From: Haemaphysalis longicornis
Taxonomy: Eukaryota; Arthropoda; Arachnida; Ixodida; Ixodidae
Direction: 5' to 3'
DNA: 64,000 nucleotides
Assembly: GCA_013339765.2 (NCBI GenBank)
Contig: CM023452.1
Location: forward strand, 161,416,416-161,480,415
Position numbers and translations under genes: made by a program. Of this stretch, positions 57,760-64,000 are shown piece after piece; within the stretch, counting starts at the first letter, position 1; each line of letters begins with the position of its first letter. The notes under the pieces were generated by a model, which saw only the letters and a program-made list of their open reading frames with translations, searched no databases and was not told the DNA's origin.

Positions 57760-60012
57760 TGGGCGCAGCCACTGGCACCATTTAATTAATGTTGTGCAAC
57801 GCGCGAAGACATGGCCCGTGGGTGCTCTGTGTTGCGAAGGGTTTGTAAATACGCAGCCGGGCCATCTTCTCTGAGCGTGTGGTGGTGCGGAAGGCTTGGA
57901 ACCGTCACCGGCCAGCGGCATCTGAACACACCGCGGGTAGGCCTCCTGCGCTGCGCAAGCGGCTTCCGGGCAGTACTTCCGGGTAGTACAAAGCTGCGCG
58001 GGTCCCATAGGATCCCGTGTTGACAGAAGCAAGATGAGCTCGATGCTCACGATTGTTTTGCGACATGGTCACCAGCCCATACCCGAGCAGTCCGGTCTCT
58101 TCAGCCGATCAACTTGGCATTAGCGGAAAAAGCTTTGCAGCGCTAAATACGTTTACAGCGCCGACGAAAGTGCCGGGACGGTGACGGCGCTCTGCCCCTC
58201 GCAGGTTCACCGATCGATGGTCGTATGAAGTGAAATTTGAAGTGAAATTTCGAGTTTAAACTACTTACTCCTCTAGATGAAAATGACGTTTTACAACAGC
58301 CGATCAAAAAAGAAGAGTGACGCAATCGGCGATTACGGCGCTTTAAAGCCAGCGAGTCCGGCGGACCCCTTGCTCGCCTGCTGCGGTGCGCCGCTCTTTT
58401 GCGTACGTGCACACTATGCGTCCGCTTTATTTAAATTGTGTTCTTTTGCGTCGCCGTTACGGATACATGATGCAGCGTTAGCTCGCCGTTTTGTTGCGTG
58501 TCTCAGTGACAAAACTGACCGAGGGTAAGAAGCGTGAAATCTGTTTTGCGATTCCCAAATTAGTGGCCGTAAAAGCAAGTGGTCGGGTGGACCGAGAGGC
58601 CGCACGCTTTCCCAATTGTTTGCGCTCAATTAACTTATTTACGCTCTTGCATGATATCTTCCCATTTTGCACTTATTAGGTTAGTATGAGGGTCAGCAAA
58701 GTTTTAAAGTGTAGGGCCGAGTGGCATCAACCGACACGCCAGAGGGCTGGACGGCAAACCGGGTGAGAGCAGGATGGGGGCTTTGAATGCGAATCGAAAA
58801 CAATTCAGCGAATCGCCCATATTATTTGACAATAATATGGCGAAGTGTGAAGATGGGGGACAATTCAACTCGAAGCGACCAATTTTCTGTTCTTGTCGCG
58901 CTGTGTAACTCCATTTGAGGACAAAACTGGCATGGCGACATTCAGATTGTGAGCGACGAAGATGAGCAACAGAGTCAGCGATGATCGCATGTAAATATTC
59001 GGGACCGTGCGCTGTGTATGCAGCTGTGTTATGTTATGTTATGCAAATAAAGAAGTACATATTTCTGCAGGCAGCGGGTGTGCGATTTGGTGATTGTTTT
59101 GCGTCTTTTAATAGCGCTTAATTTGTTTATTTGACGCAATGCCTCACCTAATCGCTAGTATACCCTGGCGTTCGTAAATCGTGTGGCGTAAAACGTTAGG
59201 CAAGGATCATTTAGTTTGCGAAAATACAAAACACAATTTCCACTCGTTTTCATGCTGGTTCCAGGCCAGCAGTGTCAGCTGAGTCGGCTGCGCAATTCTT
59301 CGGTTCGCTTGCATGCTCCCGCTGAAGCAGCCTCTTGCAGTTACCTCAGTCTATAGGATGAGCAGCGTTCCGTGTTTATGCTACTCGTGAACTTTCCTTT
59401 GTCGACCGCACGCCAGAAGAAAGAACACTAATCGTCGTCAGGAAGCTCGACCACCCGACCTGGCGATACTGTCCCACGCTGCGACGACCGCGACAGCTCG
59501 CTGAAAAGAAAGCCGATACATCGGCTTGTTTGAGCGGATATTATTTTGTTTAGCCTCTACAACTACTTTAAGGGCTGTTTCATACAGTATGAAGGCATTT
59601 AAACGCGCCAAAAAGCGATTAAACTAAGTACAACCAAGTTTCACTCTGCCTAGTAATTTAAAACGCATGGAGGGCGGCGAGGGTCGTCTGCTTTTGTAGT
59701 ACCCAGAGGCGTCGGCCACTAGGGGCGCTGCATGTCGCGAAAACGCCAGCGCAGCCGGCCTATATCGCCCGTTGAGCTTCTTTATTGCGTGCGCGCGAAC
59801 CCAGCGTCAGAGACGCCAAGACAGAGACAGTCGGCTCGAAAAACGCTAGAAGCAGCGCCAAACCCGTAGTCAAAGGCAGGCTTTCGAAAAATAGTATAAT
59901 AATTACAGCTATATTAAAGGTAAACCAAGTAAAAGAAAGACCTAATTAAGCTACGCCGAGCTCTCGTTTTGCATATCCAGGGTTTGCTGAGCTCGGCGCA
60001 GCCAATATTGTT
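57760..60012. other. Arm-2-specific 2.25-kb segment, unassigned
   Basis: Arm 1 has only about 40 bp of AT-rich sequence at the corresponding point (about 26930-26990), so this is an insertion here or a deletion there. It is GC-richer in its first half, includes ATGTTATGTTATGCAAATAAAG near 59030 as a polyadenylation-like signal, and has no recognisable domain or terminal repeat. Frames are under 90 codons. Confidence 0.6.
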
Positions 60013-60287
60013 TTTATTATCAAAAGTCATGAACATTGCTCTTCTAGTTGTAGAATTCACAAAATTGAGAAAAGTGGTTGGAACATTCGTGTTTTGAATT
60101 TATTCTGAAAGCCCAGTTTTTTAAAGTGGGCGAGTTCTAGTCGAAGATGTCTATGCACAGAGTACGAGGCGCCATTTTTGTGAAGTGTCTGGAGCGCCTC
60201 TGACGGCGCTTAAGTTCAGTGCTGATGCTTGTCTATAGTGTACTATCCCATGGTGTGGAAATTTGTGGCTAGGATGGCATGGATTGA

Positions 60288-60358
60288 AAGGTTAGCTCAA
60301 CGGTCTAACGATAACGTCTCATCTCACGGATTGGGTGAGCGGTGGTTGGATTCCTGAG
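60288..60358 (+). repeat. tRNA-like SINE head, arm 2 copy
   Basis: GTTAGCTCAACGGT (60291-60304) is the A box, slightly better preserved than in arm 1. GGTGGTTGGATTCC (60341-60354) is the B box with one change. The SINE-like body continues to about 60540. Confidence 0.6.
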
Positions 60359-60726
60359 TTTCCAACTTTTTTTTCTCTTCTGTTGGTTTCAATTTCCTTT
60401 TTGGCAGCAGAGATTCGTATTCGGTGTTTTACATGTTCGGTTTCTATCCGTTAGTTTAGGTTACCGTACGTTACGCAGAGCGAAAAAGCTCCAGGTCTGC
60501 CTTCCGAAACAAAAACTTGACTGGACGTCACTGTAGTGGCTCGCTTATAGTACCGTCGGGTGGAACTCCACACACAGCGTTTTTTTGTTTATTTTACTTA
60601 TACTTCGTACAACTATTGCACGGAAAGAATATAACAATTTGTTGACCGGGTCCCTGCAGTAGTTGATAGATTTATTGTAGGGTAAACTAGACGATAGAAC
60701 GCAGGCGATGAGGCGCGCAGTTGTGT

Positions 60727-60770
60727 AGCACTCCGGATTAATTTTGACCACATGGAGACCTTTAACGTGC
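60727..60770 (-). repeat. Dispersed arthropod repeat core, arm 2 copy
   Basis: This is the reverse complement of the core at 26195-26240, conserved except for a few bases. Confidence 0.5.
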
Positions 60771-61959
60771 TCCCTGCAGTCGCGCCATCTGCTTCATTTA
60801 CGGTACTCTAATGACCGCTGGCGAATCAAATATTCGGTCTAGAATGCTGGCATCACAAAATCCTTGAATACGAAAAGGCCAAATAGTTAGGATATTTTAG
60901 AGCAGCCCCCTTTGAGAAGCGACAACGAAAAACCATGCATGCGACTTTTTACAATTTTGTCAAGGCTTGTGCAGGCCCCACAGGGAACGCTCGACTTACA
61001 CCAAACACGATTCACACAATGGTATTCAATGTGCCGAACAGATGAGTTTAAACCTAAACTTTTTCCCAGAGTCCGTCAATGGCTCTCTGAATGAGAATAA
61101 ACAAAGTGGTTCACACATACAGTTCTTGCAGTAGAAAAGCACGGAGGTGCGTGGCCACTGCCACGTGGAACTGAGGTCATAGTCTCAGAAGTGGAGGCTG
61201 CCCCACTCCCCCCCTCTGGTTCAAAGTAGAAGAGGGGTGAGGGTTCGCCCCTGAGGTCCTTTCCCGGCCAGAGGGCATTCACCAGGACGACGGCGTACGA
61301 TAGGGAAGAAAGCTGTTCTGGATTCGTTTTTCTGCGCGACCAGTGGAAACATCGGGTGTCATGGGTGTCATGGATAGCGACGTGCAGCACAACGCTGATT
61401 ACCACAAAGCAGATTGCTAAAATTTACGTTTACAAACCTTTGGGAACGAGTTAAAATGCACGAATATGCGCGTCCAGTTCGCAGGTACACGTATGTATCA
61501 AAACTATTCAGGCGTACGCTTTCTAGGTATTGATCGCAGCAAGCCCGAATATTTTAGGGAGGTTTCACTAAAACCTTTTTGCACTTGTGACGCTGCTTTT
61601 GCTCGACGCTTTGCCCGAGCTAGATGTTAAGCTGGATGTTAAACTGTCACGTGGGGCGAGAATTACAAGAGGGGTGCCAAGACATCACTTTGGCAATAAA
61701 GCGTGATGCAAAAACTTGGTTGTACTATAACAAAAAGTGGCACTGGTTGCAAGCTATATGCGAAATATCCCGCAAAATACTTTGGACATCACCGAACACA
61801 ACAGACTAATTATTGCAGCAACAGATAGCCCCACCACAACCACGATTCGGCTCCCTGTGAACACAACGAGCATTTTGACTAAGCCCTGTACTTAGTGCCG
61901 GTTTTGTCGTTTTCTTCATGGTTGATGGCTAGAACGGAGAGCAAATTCGCGTTTGAAAC

Positions 61960-62315
61960 CTCACGCACGCAAACACCCGTACATGCACACCCGCACACAC
62001 GCACACATTCCTGTAAGCACACGCACCCACACGCACACACATGAACACGCACACACAGGAAACACGGAAGCAGGCGCTAACACAAGCACAAACACGCATG
62101 TAGGCGCTAAACACGCGCATACACACATGCACACCAACGCAAACACACGCACGCGCACGCATGGGCATACACACACACTCGCAGGCGCAGGTGCACGCAC
62201 ATACCCACACGTAGACAGAGGTGCGCGAAGACACATGCACTCACATGCGAAGACACGCACGCACGCAGGGGCAGACGCACGCCCGCGAACACACCCGCTT
62301 GCGCACACACAGGGA
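61960..62315. repeat. CA-rich tract, mirror of the TG-rich array edge
   Basis: About 355 bp of CA/CG-rich alternating sequence matches, as reverse complement, the last part of the 5.9-kb array (22250-22606), including non-repetitive landmarks such as GGAAGCAGGCGCTAAC and GCAGGCGCAGGTGCACGCAC. It ends abruptly near 62315, where ordinary DNA begins. Confidence 0.9.
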
Positions 62316-64000
62316 TACCCCTTCACGGCTCACCCCACACAAACGTGTGGGTCAACAAATTCGTTTACTAAGTGGCACCTGTTTCGGTTTCGGTTTCACT
62401 GCCCTGGGTAGTCGCTGCGAACGATTCTGAGATTTTATTGGTTTTTGTAGTTTGCTCATTTCGCCACCAGCAGGAAGAAATTGCACATTAAAAACTGCGC
62501 CCCAGCCGGAGCGACCACGCCAGCCGCCTTCCAGATGAAAACTGATATTTCTTCTTGCTATTGTAGTATGTTCCTAATAGCAAGCGTAAAACACCACTTG
62601 CAGGACTTGGAAAACCACGATCGGCGAAAACGTACACCCGTTTCCTTTGTGTGCGGTTCTTCATCACGCTTGAAAAATGCACCCTCACATATGTGTGGGC
62701 CAGTCTTTCGTCGTCACGAAAATTTTGCTGGGCGGTATAAGGTGGCGGGCTCGTGCACTGCAGCGCTAGCGATAAATAATTTGTTCTTGCTTTATTGTTG
62801 TCTTACTTATTTGCAGTTTTGTGATGGCTATTTGGTAATGTTATCTTGCGCCTTAACTTTGAAGTAGTTCAGTAATTACCTGTGATAAAAATAGTAATTA
62901 TAACTATTAATTATATTATTAAAACTTCGATAATATTTTTACGAAATCCGCTTTATAATATAAGTACTCCTGCAAACCATATAAAACATAAATAATACGT
63001 AAAACTTCTGCTTGTCTGTGCCTGATGCCGTTTTTAAAGGCCAACTGCAACGAAATTTTCGGCTGCGTCAAATGCACTATTTTCTGGTAGTATAACCTTA
63101 AAAGTTGCTACCTTCAAAATTTGGAGGCCCAAATAGCGCTTCGCCTGCATCGTAAACGAAGATCAAAAACGCTCTTTTGAAACCGAAACTGGAAAAAAAG
63201 GGCGGCCATTACGGACGGCGGAAGTGACGTTACACTCAGGAATCGAGTGGGCGCAGCCGGTGGATTTTCCCACAGCTGACTGTGAGATGACGGCGCGCAT
63301 TCGATGTGTTTCGGGTCGTCTGTTGCTTTAGACATTTAAAACATGCGCGAAAAGGGGTTGGGAAGTTCTTGCAACCATTATTACTTCGTTGTGAGCTGCT
63401 GAGACGCGCCTGTAGTCGTTCGGTAGAACAAAAACACAGGCATCGCGAGACGTCGTGGCGAAGCTGGGTGCACAAGAGGCAGTGGTTTAGCGCTAGATGG
63501 GCGCCGGCACAGCTAATATGCCCTGTGCCGATCGAACCATCCTGTGTTTGTGAAAGAAAAAAAATAGCTACCGTGGGAGGGAAGTGTAGAAACATGCCGG
63601 CTAGGGTGTAGGTTTCAGCGCATGTTGTGAAAGTTCCAATCCAGAGTTTTGTTATTTTTGTTTACGCGGGCAGTTCTGTTGCTGTTAGCAGGGTGCCCGC
63701 GCCAAATCTTTAGATAATGATGCCATGCAGCGACGAAAGCACTGCAGTGTCTTCACTCGTGAAGCAGTGACCTTCCCCGAGGCTCAGTACTGCGAAATGT
63801 GGCCTCCTTTTTTGTTTTTCTAAGTGGCGAGAGAAATGTTGCCAACAGCGGCTAGTATAATTTGTTTTTTGACGAAGTAGTTTGAGCTGAATCGATTCCG
63901 TGTAGTGCGCCGCGTGCTGTACTCGTCCGCGCCCCGACCGGCGCGATGAAGTGACAACAGCTTACCACCACGCGTCGGCGCAGATCTCTTCGATGCCGTC
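62316..64000. other. Unassigned right flank
   Basis: No gene is recognised. An AT-rich stretch lies at 62880-63000. AAAGGCCAACTGCAACGAAA at about 63037 resembles a phrase I associate with dispersed tick repeats, but no terminal repeat or duplication was found to define an element. Frames up to 119 codons (around 63240-63610) have no known domain. Confidence 0.45.

Larger units (their letters stand above)
55184..62315. repeat. Large inverted repeat, arm 2 outer part
   Basis: This is the reverse complement of arm 1 (22250-30312) in mirror order, beginning CCTGCCCAGTACGTGAC at 55184. Relative to arm 1 it lacks the P-like element, the 25.1-kb retroposon and LINE E, keeping the empty sites. It gains an internal duplication (55984-56140) and about 2.25 kb at 57760-60012. 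Similarity ends in the CA-rich tract near 62315. Confidence 0.9.

Noticed and set aside
22250..62315. Inverted repeat as an assembly artefact
   Set aside because: The arms differ by substitutions, an array-unit gain and insertions with clean target duplications in one arm only, which a false join would not create. Reads are still needed to exclude misassembly completely.
63236..63611. Frames of about 100-119 codons on both strands near the right end as a host gene
   Set aside because: They overlap antisense to each other and have no recognisable domain or splice context.

Overview
The window is repeat-dominated eukaryotic DNA, most likely from a hard tick (Ixodida). That assignment is an inference. 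It rests on the recognisable retroelement repertoire: a Mag-like Gypsy element, a BEL/Pao gag, a Penelope-like element with a GIY-YIG domain, several RNase H-bearing LINEs of the I/R1 type, and a dispersed arthropod repeat core. No intact host gene was recognised; almost every open frame belongs to a decayed mobile element or to low-complexity DNA.

Layout. 1-2.8 kb: AT-rich and unassigned sequence. 3.03-8.47 kb: a Gypsy LTR retrotransposon with both LTRs and a 4-bp target duplication, inactivated by stops and frameshifts and apparently inserted at the LTR/primer-site junction of an older BEL/Pao element, whose gag remnant follows (8.6-9.9 kb). 9.9-16.7 kb: mostly unassigned, with a 150-bp duplication and a minus-strand LINE tail (14.7-15.65 kb). 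16.74-22.6 kb: a 5.9-kb TG/CG/CA-rich array of almost strictly alternating purine and pyrimidine.

The main structure is a large interrupted inverted repeat. Sequence at about 22.25-36.4 kb, continuing in phase at 41.7-45.65 kb, recurs inverted and in mirror order at about 49.6-62.3 kb. Each arm holds, from outside in: the edge of the TG-rich array, about 5 kb of dispersed repeats with two tRNA-like modules and a LINE tail, a short block of about 60 bp, and an array of about 520-bp units. One hand-compared stretch of about 90 bp gives roughly 90% identity, so this does not look like a simple assembly echo.

After the duplication the arms acquired different insertions, which can be read as occupied site against empty site. 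Arm 1 has a THAP-domain DNA transposon (22.63-24.49 kb) and a poly(A) retroposon (25.09-25.65 kb), a LINE tail (28.3-29.3 kb), LINE A (30.3-33.7 kb), a Penelope-like element with its own insertion (36.46-38.38 kb), LINE B (38.48-41.68 kb) and two short LINE tails. Arm 2 has LINE D (53.2-54.4 kb), a 157-bp duplication and an unassigned 2.25-kb segment. LINE C (45.66-49.59 kb, minus) occupies the axis. The last 1.7 kb of the window is unassigned.

All arm comparisons were made by eye. Boundaries are good to a few bases where junctions are quoted and to tens of bases elsewhere.
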